Below are positions 1 through 8,777 of a stretch of 64,000 bases of DNA, one piece after another. The DNA lies in assembly GCF_000384215.1 (NCBI RefSeq), contig NZ_KB913032.1:5571602-5635601 (forward strand), written 5' to 3'. The DNA is from Amycolatopsis alba DSM 44262 (GTDB lineage Bacteria; Actinomycetota; Actinomycetes; Mycobacteriales; Pseudonocardiaceae). Under the pieces are notes generated by a model. It worked only from the letters and a program-made list of their open reading frames with translations. It had not been told where the DNA came from and made no database searches. Positions within the stretch are counted from its first letter, which is position 1. The number at the start of each line of letters is the position of its first letter. Made by a program: the position numbers and the translations under genes.

Positions 1-764
1 TGCGCCGGGGAAGGCGTCAAGACCAGCGAAGCCCGCAGTTCCCGCAGCCGTGGCCCCGGTTCGGTGCCGAGTTCCTCGGCCAGTACCTTTTCGGCCGTTT
101 CGTAGGCTTCGATCGCGTCGGCGGTGCGGCCGTCGGCCCGTAACGCGACGATCAGCTGCTGCCAGAGTTCCTCGCGCAGGGGATGCTCGGTGACCAGGCC
201 GCGCAGTTCCGCGACGGCCTCGGCGGTGCGGCCGAGTTCGATCCTCGCGCGCAGCCGTTGTTCCTGGACCGCGAGCCGCGATTCCGTCAGCCGGGCCACG
301 GTCGCGCCCCAGCCATGGTCGTGGGGGAGCCCTTCGAGTACCTCCCCGCGCCACAGCGCTTCGGCCTGATCCAGCAGGCCGAGGGCGGATTCGGCGTCCC
401 CGTGGCCGAGCGCGTCCTGTGCGCGGGCGGCCAGCTCGCCGAACTTGATGTGGTCGATCTCCCCTGGGCTGGCTTTGAGGATGTATCCGGATGCCCGGCT
501 GCCGATGCGCTCCCCGAGTCCGGGGTCGTGGTCGGCGAGCCGCTTGCGGAGTGAATGGACGTAGGTGCGGATGTTCGCCGCCGCCGAACGGGGTGCCGAC
601 GAGGGCCACAGGACCTCGATCAGCAGTTCGGTGGAGACGACGACGTTGGGCTGGAGCAGGAGAGCAGCGAGCAGCAGACGTGGTTTGGGGCCGCCGAGCG
701 GCACCACCTGTCCGTCCACCGCCACTTCGAGCGGGCCGAGAACGCGAAATCCGAGAATAGTCAC
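1..764 (-). CDS. SARP/AfsR-type transcriptional regulator (partial, 3' end beyond window)
   Basis: The reading frame starts at a GTG at 764 and is still open at base 1, giving about 254 visible residues. Residues about 5-95 form an OmpR-like winged-helix DNA-binding domain (LGPLEVAVDG near the start, then ANIRTYVHSLRKRL). Residues about 98-250 form the bacterial transcriptional activation (BTAD) helical domain (IDHIKFGELAARA onward, with EALWRGEVL and EELWQQLIVAL). This pairing defines SARP-family activators, which often control secondary metabolism or secreted enzymes. Whether NB-ARC and TPR domains follow, as in AfsR, cannot be seen. The 765-907 gap is AT-richer than its surroundings and separates it from the divergent secreted-protein gene, so it should hold both promoters. 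Confidence 0.85.
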   Translation of the reverse strand, partial: MTILGFRVLGPLEVAVDGQVVPLGGPKPRLLLAALLLQPNVVVSTELLIEVLWPSSAPRSAAANIRTYVHSLRKRLADHDPGLGERIGSRASGYILKASPGEIDHIKFGELAARAQDALGHGDAESALGLLDQAEALWRGEVLEGLPHDHGWGATVARLTESRLAVQEQRLRARIELGRTAEAVAELRGLVTEHPLREELWQQLIVALRADGRTADAIEAYETAEKVLAEELGTEPGPRLRELRASLVLTPSPA

Positions 765-907
765 CTAAACCGCCAATACGGCAGGAGCCCCATATCCGCC
801 GATAATATTGCCGTCCCGCCATGGTTGGCTAGATCCATTTGCATGCTTGTGCAGACGCCCGGTCCGGTTTGTACGTGATGTGTACGACTCCGGTCGACGC
901 TGACGCC

Positions 908-1564
908 ATGAAGCGTTCAAGTGTCCGGCGGCTCGCCGGTTTCTTTCTCGTACTGGCGACGGCGGGCGCCTTGGGCCTCGCCGGAGCGACTCCCGCGCTG
1001 GCCGCGGCCACCGGGACGGTGAAGACGGCGGGTGATCCGCTGAACGTGCGCCGCGCCCCGAGCACGTCGTCGTCCGCGGTGCGCACGGTCGCCAACGGCG
1101 CCTCGGTGACCATCGACTGCCAGACGATCGGGACCGAGGTCACGGGTCCCTTGGGCAAGACGACGTTGTGGGATTACGTGCCCGCGCTCGGCGGCTACAT
1201 CTCGGACGGTTACGTCTACACCGGCTCGGATCAGCGGATCGCGCCCGACTGCGGGGTCGGCTCCGGCAGTGCCGAATGTTCCACCGGCGTCTGCGCAGGC
1301 GAGGGCCAGTTCCGCTCGTCGGACGCGCATTTCCTGGTCTACGACAAGGACGCCGACGGCAAGTCCGCCGTGGTCGCCTACTGGCTGAAGGGCGGCGCCG
1401 GCCCGTTCTACGTCTGGGCTTCCGGCGGCAACGGCACACACGTCGACAAGGCCGTCCCGGTCGCGAAGGGATCGTGGGTCTATTACAAGGTCTGCGTCGC
1501 CAACGCCGCCGCGAATCCGACGCTCGAAGCGTGCAGTGGCGGCCTCACCGATTACGCCGCGTGA
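908..1564 (+). CDS. Secreted SH3-like domain protein
   Basis: This 218-residue protein starts at ATG 908. In-frame codons further upstream would spoil the N-terminus, whereas this start gives a clean Sec signal peptide: basic KRSSVRR, a hydrophobic stretch, and cleavage near ATPALAAA at about residue 30. Residues about 36-105 resemble a bacterial SH3 (SH3b) domain: DPLNVRRAPSTSSSAVRTVA, then a WDYV...GYISDGYVYTG ending. The C-terminal half (about 115-218) has paired cysteines and aromatic beta-strand-like segments but no family I recognise. SH3b domains often bind cell wall, so an extracellular or wall-associated role is inferred. It precedes phoD by 43 bp on the same strand and could be co-transcribed with it. 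Function is unknown. Confidence 0.75.
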   Translation: MKRSSVRRLAGFFLVLATAGALGLAGATPALAAATGTVKTAGDPLNVRRAPSTSSSAVRTVANGASVTIDCQTIGTEVTGPLGKTTLWDYVPALGGYISDGYVYTGSDQRIAPDCGVGSGSAECSTGVCAGEGQFRSSDAHFLVYDKDADGKSAVVAYWLKGGAGPFYVWASGGNGTHVDKAVPVAKGSWVYYKVCVANAAANPTLEACSGGLTDYAA

Positions 1565-1607
1565 AATCCCTCCCCGTTCTTTCCCCACTTCGAAAGGTTG
1601 AATTCTC

Positions 1608-3179
1608 ATGGGTCAGGTGAACCGGCGGGCGGTACTCCTCGGTGGAGCAGCGGCGGTTTCGGCGGCGGCCTTGTCGTCGACGGTGCCTTCGTGGGCGAAC
1701 GCGAGAACCTTGGCGGCGGCGCCCGCCATCCGCGACCCGTTCCAGCTCGGCGTCGCCTCGGGTGACCCGCTGCCGGACAGTGTCGTGCTGTGGACGCGGC
1801 TCGCTCCCGCCCCGCTGAACCCCGACGGTTTCGGCGGCATGCCGGACGCTTCGTACACAGTGGACTGGGAGATCGCGAACGACCAGGCGTTCTCCTCGGT
1901 CGTGCAGAACGGCACCGCGACCGCGGCCCGCGCCTCCGGGCACAGCGTGCACATCGAACCGGCAGGGCTCGAAGCGGGACGTGAATACTTTTACCGGTTC
2001 AAGACCGGTGGCTACATTTCGCCGGTCGGCCGGACCCGGACCGCTCCCGCCGCCGGCGCCGCGGTCAATCAGCTGAAGTACTGCTTCTCCTCCTGCCAGC
2101 ACTGGGAGGAGGGCTGGTACCACTCGTACAAGGGCATGCTCGCCGACAACCCGGAACTCGTGCTGTTCCTCGGCGACTACATGTACGAGAAGAAGTCCGG
2201 CCGCGCCGCCGCCGAACGGAATCCGCGCCACCTGGCCTTCACCGAAGACGTGACGACGCTGGCCCAGTACCGCGCCCGGCACGCCCAGCACAAGACCGAC
2301 GCCGATCTGCAGAACGCGCACGCGATGGCGCCGTGGATCGTGGTCTTCGACGACCACGAGGTGATGAACAACTGGAACGGCACCACCAGCCCGGCCACCG
2401 CCGACCGCAAGGCCGCCGGATTCCAGGCGTTCTACGAGAACATGCCGATCCGGTCCACCGCCAAGCCGAGCGGCTCGACGATCCGCCTGTACCGGCAGTT
2501 CGGCTGGGGCAACCTCGCGCGGTTCCACATGCTCGACACCCGGCAGTACCGCAACGCGCAGGTGCCCGACCCCTCCGGTTCGGCCGGTCCCTCGTGCACC
2601 GACATGCGGTCGACGTCACGCAGCATCCTGGGCACCGCGCAGGAAGCGTGGCTGCTGAAGGCGCTGGAGACACAGCCTGCGAAGTGGGACTTCCTCGGCC
2701 AGCAGGTCTTCTTCGCCACCCGTGACGGTGACGGCAACAAGGCCACCTGTGAGAGCCCCGATTCCTGGCAGGGTTACGAGGCTTCGCGCGACCGGATCGC
2801 GAAGGGCATCGTGGACCGCAAGGTGCCGAACCCGATCGTGCTGACCGGCGACGTCCACCGGCACTGGGCGGCCGATCTGCGCCGCGACTACTTCAACCAC
2901 AGCGACCCGGTGTTCGGTTCGGAACTGGTGACGACCTCGGTCACCAGCAACAGCGACACCGCGACCGATCCGTCGTCGGCGTGGCTGTCGAACAACCCGC
3001 ACATCAAGTACTGCCGGGGAAAGCGCGGTTATGTCCGGGTGACGGCGTCGCAGACGCAGATGCGGGCCGACTTCATGACGGTTTCGGACACCACCGAGTA
3101 CGACTTCTCGAAGGTGACCCTGGCCGCGGACCGCAGCTACGTCGTGGAAGCCGGGAAACCAGGACTGCAGAAGGCCTGA
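1608..3179 (+). CDS. phoD: Alkaline phosphatase D (PhoD-like), Tat-exported
   Basis: This 523-residue protein matches PhoD phosphodiesterase/alkaline phosphatases, secreted metalloenzymes that release phosphate from organophosphates. The N-terminus has a twin-arginine signal (NRRAVLLGG, residues 5-13) and an Ala-rich region ending near SWANA. The PhoD N-terminal domain follows (FQLGVASGDPLPDSVVLWTRL). The catalytic domain has the metal-binding segments SSCQHW, LFLGDYMYE, FDDHEVMNNW and LTGDVHRHW, in family order. Length is typical. A GAAAGG ribosome site lies about 10 nt before ATG 1608. The expected Pho-regulon binding site was not recognised in the short upstream gap. The gene ends at the first of the palindromic repeats in 3203-3470. 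Confidence 0.93.
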   Translation: MGQVNRRAVLLGGAAAVSAAALSSTVPSWANARTLAAAPAIRDPFQLGVASGDPLPDSVVLWTRLAPAPLNPDGFGGMPDASYTVDWEIANDQAFSSVVQNGTATAARASGHSVHIEPAGLEAGREYFYRFKTGGYISPVGRTRTAPAAGAAVNQLKYCFSSCQHWEEGWYHSYKGMLADNPELVLFLGDYMYEKKSGRAAAERNPRHLAFTEDVTTLAQYRARHAQHKTDADLQNAHAMAPWIVVFDDHEVMNNWNGTTSPATADRKAAGFQAFYENMPIRSTAKPSGSTIRLYRQFGWGNLARFHMLDTRQYRNAQVPDPSGSAGPSCTDMRSTSRSILGTAQEAWLLKALETQPAKWDFLGQQVFFATRDGDGNKATCESPDSWQGYEASRDRIAKGIVDRKVPNPIVLTGDVHRHWAADLRRDYFNHSDPVFGSELVTTSVTSNSDTATDPSSAWLSNNPHIKYCRGKRGYVRVTASQTQMRADFMTVSDTTEYDFSKVTLAADRSYVVEAGKPGLQKA

Positions 3180-3202
3180 ACCCTCGTGAGCCGCGTTCGG
3201 AA

Positions 3203-3470
3203 GTCCGTGAAGGCCTCCTTGAGGGACTCAGAGTCCCTCAAGGAGGCCTTCACGGACCTGCCACCTGGGGCACGGCGTAGCCCATGGGAAGGGTTGCGAA
3301 AGCCACTTTCGCAACCTTCAACGTTGCGAAAGTGGCTTTCACAACGCCGCTTCCGCCAGTCTCACGCGAGGCCACGCGCTCGCGGGTACCGGCGTCGGGT
3401 GTCTGGAAACCGGTGTCGCGAAAGCCACTTTCGGGACACCTGACGTCGCGAAAGTGGCTTTCGCGACACC
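3203..3470. repeat. Palindromic repeat cluster (family A) in convergent gap
   Basis: The 322-bp gap between the 3' ends of phoD and the ArsR-like gene holds three compound palindromes. The first has perfect 27-bp arms at 3203-3229 and 3231-3257 with a one-base centre. The second, 3293-3345, pairs two copies of GTTGCGAAAG...CTTTCGCAAC in opposite orientation; each copy is itself palindromic. The third, 3413-3470, is a variant with GTCGCGAAAG. Related elements occur at 26660-26712, 58736-58788, 58829-58911 and 58964-59016. They could form strong stems in transcripts from either side and are best read as terminators or 3'-end elements of unknown origin. No gene was seen here. Confidence 0.8.
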
Positions 3471-3501
3471 TCAGGCGGGATGGACGCTTTCAGCCCACCG
3501 C

Positions 3502-4506
3502 TCACGAGAGCAGGTCGACCAGGGCGTCACCGCGAGGTGTCCGGACCACGAGGACGACCTGACCCTCGCGGTGCCGCTGGATCAGGCCCGCCGACACGAG
3601 CTGCTCGCAGTGATACGTCGCGGTGCTCGCGGCGCAGGACAGGAGATTCGCGATCTCCCCCATCCGGGCGGGTTTTCCCAGATGACGCAACAGTTTGGCG
3701 CGGTGGGCGCCGACCACCAGGTCGAGCCCGTCGACACCGGGGGGCGTTTCGTTCCTGCCGTTGTCGAGCAGGCCGTCCAGACCCGGCAAGGGGTAGCCGA
3801 TCCAGATGGCGTCCTCTTCGTCGAAGTTGGACACCGCCGACCGGCAGCCGGCGAGCATCGGGACGAGGATCAGCTTGCGGCCGCGGGTGGTGTACCGGGC
3901 CGGTTCGGCGTCGGGCAGCAGCAGGGAACCGTTGCTGAACCGGAAATGGGGCCGCAGCAGGCCGAGTACCGCGTCGGTCCCGCCGCGGACGTAGGCGACC
4001 CCGATCCGCTCGATCTCGCGGTCGAGCAGGGGACGGGCCTTGGTCCACAGGTTTTCGGTCGCCACCCTGGTCGCGGTGAAGGCGTCCGCGAGTGAGGCGA
4101 CCCAGCGTCTCGGATGGTCCGCGGCCTGCCGCCACTGCGCGGGTAATCGATCTCCGAAGACCTCTTCGAGGCCTTTCAGGATGTCGGTTTCCGTCAGGTC
4201 GCGCAGCATTTCCGACTGCGCGGCGGCGGAGGAGTCCTCGCCGGGACTGATCGGAACGATGAAGTCCGGCTGTACCGAGGTGCCCCGCCGGGCGAGCGCG
4301 CTCGCCGCGCGGTACCCCTGCTCGGGGATCGCCGAGCCCACCTGGCGGCGCCAGGGGGCGGGCAGGCCGCGGTCGTACCCGCCGACCACCTCGACGAGCA
4401 TCGAAACCAGCGAGACGTGCGGAGAAACCGTCACACCTACCGGGATCGTGCTGGTGTCACCGAGTTCGAGCCGGGTATAAGAAGCCTGGGGCGGCGTCTC
4501 GCGCAT
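3502..4506 (-). CDS. ArsR-type winged-helix transcriptional regulator
   Basis: This 334-residue protein begins at an ATG (MRETPPQASY). The C-terminal ~75 residues form an ArsR-like winged helix: AHRAKLLRHLGKPARMGEIANLL, then STATYHCEQLVSAGLIQRHREG. The ~250 residues before it are an effector or oligomerisation region that I do not recognise at sequence level, with a RYTTRGRKLILVPML strand region. Long ArsR-like regulators of this layout are common in actinomycetes and usually lack metal-binding cysteines; none of the usual motifs is seen here. It lies downstream of the GH105-type gene on the same strand, separated by a hairpin at 4590-4636, so it is probably an independent unit. Its target is unknown. 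Confidence 0.8.
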   Translation of the reverse strand: MRETPPQASYTRLELGDTSTIPVGVTVSPHVSLVSMLVEVVGGYDRGLPAPWRRQVGSAIPEQGYRAASALARRGTSVQPDFIVPISPGEDSSAAAQSEMLRDLTETDILKGLEEVFGDRLPAQWRQAADHPRRWVASLADAFTATRVATENLWTKARPLLDREIERIGVAYVRGGTDAVLGLLRPHFRFSNGSLLLPDAEPARYTTRGRKLILVPMLAGCRSAVSNFDEEDAIWIGYPLPGLDGLLDNGRNETPPGVDGLDLVVGAHRAKLLRHLGKPARMGEIANLLSCAASTATYHCEQLVSAGLIQRHREGQVVLVVRTPRGDALVDLLS

Positions 4507-4589
4507 CCGGTCGTCCCTCCTGGGAGTGGGCGTCGCAGCACGCGATGTTAGCGCCTCCCGTCAATACCCGGCACTGCCCCCGAAAACGA

Positions 4590-4636
4590 CCGAAGGACAC
4601 TTTCCCCAGGTGGAGCGCGGGGAAGGTGTCCTTCGG
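4590..4636. terminator. Stem-loop, likely terminator of the GH105-type gene
   Basis: Arms at 4590-4607 and 4619-4636 (CCGAAGGACACTTTCCCC and its near-exact complement, one mismatch) enclose an 11-nt loop. The element lies just past the 3' end of the leftward hydrolase gene and before the start of the ArsR-like gene. There is no U-tract, as is usual in high-GC actinobacteria. It resembles the other intergenic palindromes in layout but has a different sequence. Confidence 0.6.
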
Positions 4637-4650
4637 CCGGTGCGGCGACC

Positions 4651-5811
4651 TCAGCGGGCGAGCTGCTCATTCATGATGAGGAACGCGCCGAGACCGTGGA
4701 AATCGTTGGTGTTGCGTTTGCGCCCGTAGTAATACGCGGAGTCGCCGACGTTGGTGCCCTCGGAGATGTTCGCGATGTCGGTCAATCCGTCGGGACCGGT
4801 CGAAACCTGGGATAAAACCCCGCGATAGCCCTTCGCGGCCACCGGGCCGTACTCCGCGCCGATGTGGCCGCGTTCCACCGCGCGGGAGAGCAGGAACGTG
4901 TACATCGCCGAAGCCGAGGTCTCCAGCCAGTTGTCCTTGTCGCCCGCCCGGTCGACGACCTGGAACCAGCGGCCCGAGGCCCGGTCCTGCCAGCGGGTGT
5001 AGCCCGCCGCGAGGAACCGGACGATCTCGACGAGACGCCGCCGTCGCGGATGTCCGGCCGGCAGGATCTCGAGGAGGTCGATCGCCGTCATGCCGAGCCA
5101 GCCGATCGCGCGGGCCCAGTGGAACTTCGAATGCCGTCCGGCGCCGGTGGCCCACGGTTCCGAGCCGTCCTCGTCGTAGGCGTGGTAGAGCAGGCCCTTG
5201 CCGGGTTCTTTGAGCCGGTCGAAGTACACGATGACGTTCTTCGCGGCTTCTTCGTGGCAGTAGCCCGCATCGCCGAAGGTCGTGCCGTACAGGGCGAGGA
5301 ACGGCTGCGCCATGTACACGCCGTCCGCCCACAGCTGCCCGGTCTTGCTCGTGGCGTGGAACATCCCGCCGTCGGACGTCCGGGGATAGGACGGGAACCG
5401 CCGGCGCAGCTGGTCCGCCGCGGTCTTGTACTTCGCCTGCCCGGTTTCGGTGTACAGCAAGGGGAACATCTGCCCGGACCGCATCGCGTCCAGGTTGGTG
5501 AATCCGTTCGAGATCCCGCTTTCGGTGACGAAACGGTCGTACCAGGCGAGGATGTAGTCGAGGTAGGACTTCTCGCCGGTGCGCCGGTACACCAGGTACT
5601 GGCCGTAGAGGTAGAGACCTCGGGTGTAGCCCCAGCCGCCGAGGGTGGCGGGGGTCCAGCGTTTCATCGTCGAGTCGACGACCGCGCGCGACCAGTCGGC
5701 CGTCGCCGCGGTGGCCACGCCGGGCAAGGCGAGCGCGCCGAGGGCACCCGCGGTTCCCGCCAGCACCGTGCGCCGCGAAAGGCGTGCCGCGCGAAGAGGA
5801 TCCAGTGGCAT
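4651..5811 (-). CDS. Glycoside hydrolase family 88/105-type protein, Tat-exported (unsaturated rhamnogalacturonyl hydrolase-like)
   Basis: The family acts on unsaturated uronic-acid oligosaccharides left by pectin and related polysaccharide lyases. The protein is about 386 residues from ATG 5811, which follows an AGGAAGG ribosome site; the frame extends upstream but without signal-peptide sense. A twin-arginine signal (RLSRRTVLAGTAG) ends near GVATAA. The mature part looks like an alpha/alpha six-hairpin barrel: YTRGLYLYGQYLVYRRTG, NLDAMRSGQMFPLLY, the family motif QLWADGVYMAQPFLA with the likely catalytic Asp, WATGAGRHSKFHWARAIGWLGM, and C-terminal GTNVGDSAYYYGRK. The export signal suggests an extracellular enzyme, although many GH105 members are cytoplasmic. 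The promoter and a possible operator lie at 5929-5958. Exact substrate is uncertain. Confidence 0.82.
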   Translation of the reverse strand: MPLDPLRAARLSRRTVLAGTAGALGALALPGVATAATADWSRAVVDSTMKRWTPATLGGWGYTRGLYLYGQYLVYRRTGEKSYLDYILAWYDRFVTESGISNGFTNLDAMRSGQMFPLLYTETGQAKYKTAADQLRRRFPSYPRTSDGGMFHATSKTGQLWADGVYMAQPFLALYGTTFGDAGYCHEEAAKNVIVYFDRLKEPGKGLLYHAYDEDGSEPWATGAGRHSKFHWARAIGWLGMTAIDLLEILPAGHPRRRRLVEIVRFLAAGYTRWQDRASGRWFQVVDRAGDKDNWLETSASAMYTFLLSRAVERGHIGAEYGPVAAKGYRGVLSQVSTGPDGLTDIANISEGTNVGDSAYYYGRKRNTNDFHGLGAFLIMNEQLAR

Positions 5812-5928
5812 TCGAGGCCCTTCCTGCGCAGGGGGAGCGGTGGCCGGGATGCCGATCCGCCGTCCGTCGGCATCCCGGCCAGCTGTGGGGCGACCGCTGC
5901 CGCCGGGCTGAACTTCCTTGCGGGACAA

Positions 5929-5958
5929 CGTTTACTCGCCTTCGCGACGGCGAGTCAA
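5929..5958 (-). promoter_or_regulatory. Promoter of the GH105-type gene with palindromic operator in the spacer
   Basis: Reading leftward there is TTGACT (5958-5953), an 18-nt spacer, and TAAACG (5934-5929). The spacer is almost exactly filled by a palindrome at 5934-5955 (ACTCGCC...GGCGAGT, 20 of 22 positions symmetric). A repressor bound there would block RNA polymerase. A second short near-palindrome, CATATATCAGATATG, lies at 5980-5994 just upstream and may bind another sugar regulator. Site assignments are by eye. Confidence 0.6.
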
Positions 5959-6080
5959 GAGAGATCCGATCTCTTGGGTCATATATCAGATATGCCACTC
6001 GAATGGCCGTTCCCGGTGCACGGGACGGTCCCGGTGGGCGGCATGCCCCGTGAAAGCGCCCGCTCGCCTACGATCGGTCC

Positions 6081-6947
6081 GTGAACGAGCTGACCTTCCG
6101 CGGACGCCGCGTCGCCCGAGACCGCGCCCTGGTCATGGCGATCGTCAACCGGACCCCTGATTCCTTCTACGACAGGGGCTCGACCTTCTCGGATCCGGAC
6201 GCGCTCGCGGCCGTCGCGCGGGCGGTGGCCGACGGCGCCGACATCGTCGACATCGGCGGGGTCAAGGCGGGTCCCGGTGCGGACGTCGACGTCGAGGAAG
6301 AGATCCGACGGGTGGTCCCGTTCGTGGAACGGATTCGAGAACTGCACCCCGGCCTGGTGATCAGCGTCGACACCTGGCGGCACGAGGTGGGCAGGCGCTC
6401 GGCCGAAGCGGGCGCGGACCTGATCAACGACACCTGGGCGGGGGCCGATCCGAAGCTGGCCGAGGTCGCGGCGGAATTCGGCACCGGTTACGTCTGCTCG
6501 CACACCGGGAACGCCGTCCCGCGCACCCGCCCGTTCCGGGTGAACTACCCGGACATCGTCGCGGACGTCGTCGCCGAGACGACGGCGCACGCCGAAGCGG
6601 TCGTCGCGCTCGGTGTCCCGCGCGAGGGGGTGCTGATCGACCCGACCCACGACTTCGGCAAGAACACGTGGCACAGCCTGGCGCTGCTGCGGCACGCGCG
6701 GGAACTGGCGGACACCGGCTGGCCGGTGCTGATGGCACTGTCCAATAAGGACTTCGTCGGGGAGACACTCGGCGTGGAACTCGCGGAGCGGGTCGACGGG
6801 ACCCTCGCCGCGACGGCCTGGGCGGTGGCCGAGGGGGCGAAGGTGTTCCGGGTGCACGAGGTGAAGCGCACGCGGCAGGTGCTGGAGATGATCGCGTCGA
6901 TCCAGGGGGTGCGCCCGCCCGCGCGCGCGATCCGAGGACTGGCTTAG
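6081..6947 (+). CDS. folP2: Dihydropteroate synthase homologue, FolP2 type
   Basis: This 288-residue TIM-barrel protein starts at GTG 6081. It keeps the family framework: VNRTPDSFYDRG near residue 22, VSVDTW-like ISVDTWRHEV, LINDTW, SHTGNAVPRTRP, LIDPTHDFGKNTWHSL, LMALSNKDFVGETLG and a C-terminal RVHEVKRTRQVLEM. The usual GGESTRPGA loop is replaced by DIGGVKAGPG. As I recall, this pattern matches the second DHPS-like paralogue of mycobacteria (Rv1207/FolP2), which does not replace true dihydropteroate synthase, so folate synthesis should not be assumed. No other folate gene is nearby. The stop codon overlaps the convergent sensor-kinase gene by 4 bp. Confidence 0.88.
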   Translation: MNELTFRGRRVARDRALVMAIVNRTPDSFYDRGSTFSDPDALAAVARAVADGADIVDIGGVKAGPGADVDVEEEIRRVVPFVERIRELHPGLVISVDTWRHEVGRRSAEAGADLINDTWAGADPKLAEVAAEFGTGYVCSHTGNAVPRTRPFRVNYPDIVADVVAETTAHAEAVVALGVPREGVLIDPTHDFGKNTWHSLALLRHARELADTGWPVLMALSNKDFVGETLGVELAERVDGTLAATAWAVAEGAKVFRVHEVKRTRQVLEMIASIQGVRPPARAIRGLA

Positions 6948-8494
6948 CCTTCCAACGGGATCACAGCCGAAACCGTGGTCCCCGAGCCGGGCCGACCGTC
7001 GACGATCAGTTCGCCGCCGAGCGCGCGGACCCGGTCGCGCAGGCCGTGCAGCCCGGAGCCGCCGTCGATGTCGGCCGTGCCGGTGCCGTCGTCGTGGACG
7101 TCCACCCGCAGGCTGCCCTCCTCGACGCCGATGCGCACGCGCACCTCCCGCGCCCGCGCGTGCTTCAGCGAGTTTGTGACCGCTTCGGAGACGACGAAAT
7201 AGGCCGTGGCCTCGACGGCGCCGCTGAGCCGGGGCACGTCCGCCCCGGCGAGGTCGACCGCGAGCGGGACTCGGTCCAGCAGCGACCGGACCGCGGGGAT
7301 CAGCCCGGCCTCGGTGAGGATCGCGGGCCGGAGCCCGCGCGCGAGTTCACGCAACTCGGTGATGGTGGCCTGCAGTTCGTCGATGGTGCTCCTCAGCAGG
7401 GTCGCGACGGACGGGGTGAGGTCGCTCCCGAGCCGCCGTTCGGCCATCCTCAGCAGCAGCACGATGCTGACCAGCCGTTGTTGCGCGCCGTCGTGCAGAT
7501 CCCGTTCGACGCGCCTGCGCTCGTCGTCGGCGGCGGCCACGATGCGGGCACGGGACGCCTGGACCTCGACGAGGCGTTCCTCCAGTTCCGCGGCGAGCCG
7601 CTGGTTGTCCAGCACCAGCCCGGCGGCGGCGTTGAGCGCGTCGATCGACCGGCTGTCCTTCCACACCTCGTCGTCCTGCACGAGCGCGGCCAGCCCGGAG
7701 CCGTCACGCTCCAGCAGCAGCCGGATCATCTCCGCGTTGCCGACCCGCGCCCGCAGCACCCCGATCAGGAACGCCAGCGGCCACAGGCAGAACGCGATCC
7801 GGTAGGCGTCCAGCAGCGGATCGGACACCGGATTCGCCGAGCCGAGCGCGCTGCCGACCGTGGTGCTCACCGCGCCGACCACGGCGATCGCGAGGACGGG
7901 GGAGAGCAGCCGCCGCTGCGGAAGCCGCCCGGAGAGCCAGCGGTAGAGCAGGACCACCACGACCCCGCCGCCGATCAGCGCGCCGACCAGCTCCAACAGC
8001 CGTTTGACCAGCTGTTCGGCCTCCGGTGACGCGGCGACCGCGGCGAGGTTCTCCGGGTCGTCGTTGACCAGCAGGCCGAGGACGGCCGCCCCGAAGACCA
8101 CGGCGTACGCGGAGAAGGCGAGTACGCGTTCCCAGCGTGAGCGCAGGTTCCCGTGCGGGAAGGCGAGGACGAGGTGCGCGATCACCGGACTGGACGCGGC
8201 CGTCAGCGCCAGCCCGGCGGTGTGCGCGACGGGCTCCCTGGCGAACTGCAGGTCTTCGGCGAACAACGCGAGCCCGGCCACCGCGATGAGCAGGCCGATG
8301 GGGTTCGAGGCGCGGCGCACGTGCGCGACGGCGCCGGCGAGGAGGAAGAGGAACCCGGTCGTGGTGGACAGGGTGGTGTCGAGCGCGGTGTGCGTGCCGT
8401 CGGCGATCTTGAGCGTCGTCGCGGCGACGCCCATCCCGATCCCGGTGGTCAGCACACCCGCCATCGCCAAGCTCCGGGGGTGCTTCACCGCCAC
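6944..8494 (-). CDS. NarL-family sensor histidine kinase
   Basis: This 516-residue membrane kinase is placed at GTG 8494, which follows AGGGGGAG with a 7-nt spacing. The N-terminal ~250 residues hold about seven hydrophobic segments, consistent with an integral membrane sensor. A coiled linker (LDNQRLAAELEERLVEVQASR) leads to a HisKA_3 domain with phospho-acceptor His in RDLHDGAQQRL (about residue 335). The HATPase domain has the N-box EAVTNSLKHA and the G-box GSGLHGLRDRVRALGG. Such kinases normally phosphorylate a LuxR-type response regulator, but none is adjacent, so it is an orphan in this window. Its signal is unknown. Confidence 0.9.
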   Translation of the reverse strand: MAVKHPRSLAMAGVLTTGIGMGVAATTLKIADGTHTALDTTLSTTTGFLFLLAGAVAHVRRASNPIGLLIAVAGLALFAEDLQFAREPVAHTAGLALTAASSPVIAHLVLAFPHGNLRSRWERVLAFSAYAVVFGAAVLGLLVNDDPENLAAVAASPEAEQLVKRLLELVGALIGGGVVVVLLYRWLSGRLPQRRLLSPVLAIAVVGAVSTTVGSALGSANPVSDPLLDAYRIAFCLWPLAFLIGVLRARVGNAEMIRLLLERDGSGLAALVQDDEVWKDSRSIDALNAAAGLVLDNQRLAAELEERLVEVQASRARIVAAADDERRRVERDLHDGAQQRLVSIVLLLRMAERRLGSDLTPSVATLLRSTIDELQATITELRELARGLRPAILTEAGLIPAVRSLLDRVPLAVDLAGADVPRLSGAVEATAYFVVSEAVTNSLKHARAREVRVRIGVEEGSLRVDVHDDGTGTADIDGGSGLHGLRDRVRALGGELIVDGRPGSGTTVSAVIPLEG

Positions 8495-8777
8495 CTGCCG
8501 TCTCCCCCTGGTGGTTCTTCGCGGCACGCTCCGGTTGTCCGGTCGTCGCCAACCGTGATTCGCCCGTTCGGCCCGGACCGTTACACCGGGAGGACGCCCG
8601 AGCGGGGGTCATGGTCATGGGACGGCCGTCCTGATATGTGGAACAGCTGTCTCGCCTGGTGTCAAGGTTTCGCCGGATCAATCCCGTCATGCGGATGACG
8701 ATGCATACGCATGGCCGAACATGCGACTCTGCGGCCACCACCCGAGGCCGAGCTGTATCCCCCGAAAGGCGACATCC

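Noticed and set aside
6944..8494. Two-component pairing of the sensor kinase with the LuxR regulator at 54313
   Set aside because: They are 46 kb apart and the regulator lacks a phospho-acceptor Asp, so pairing is not supported.
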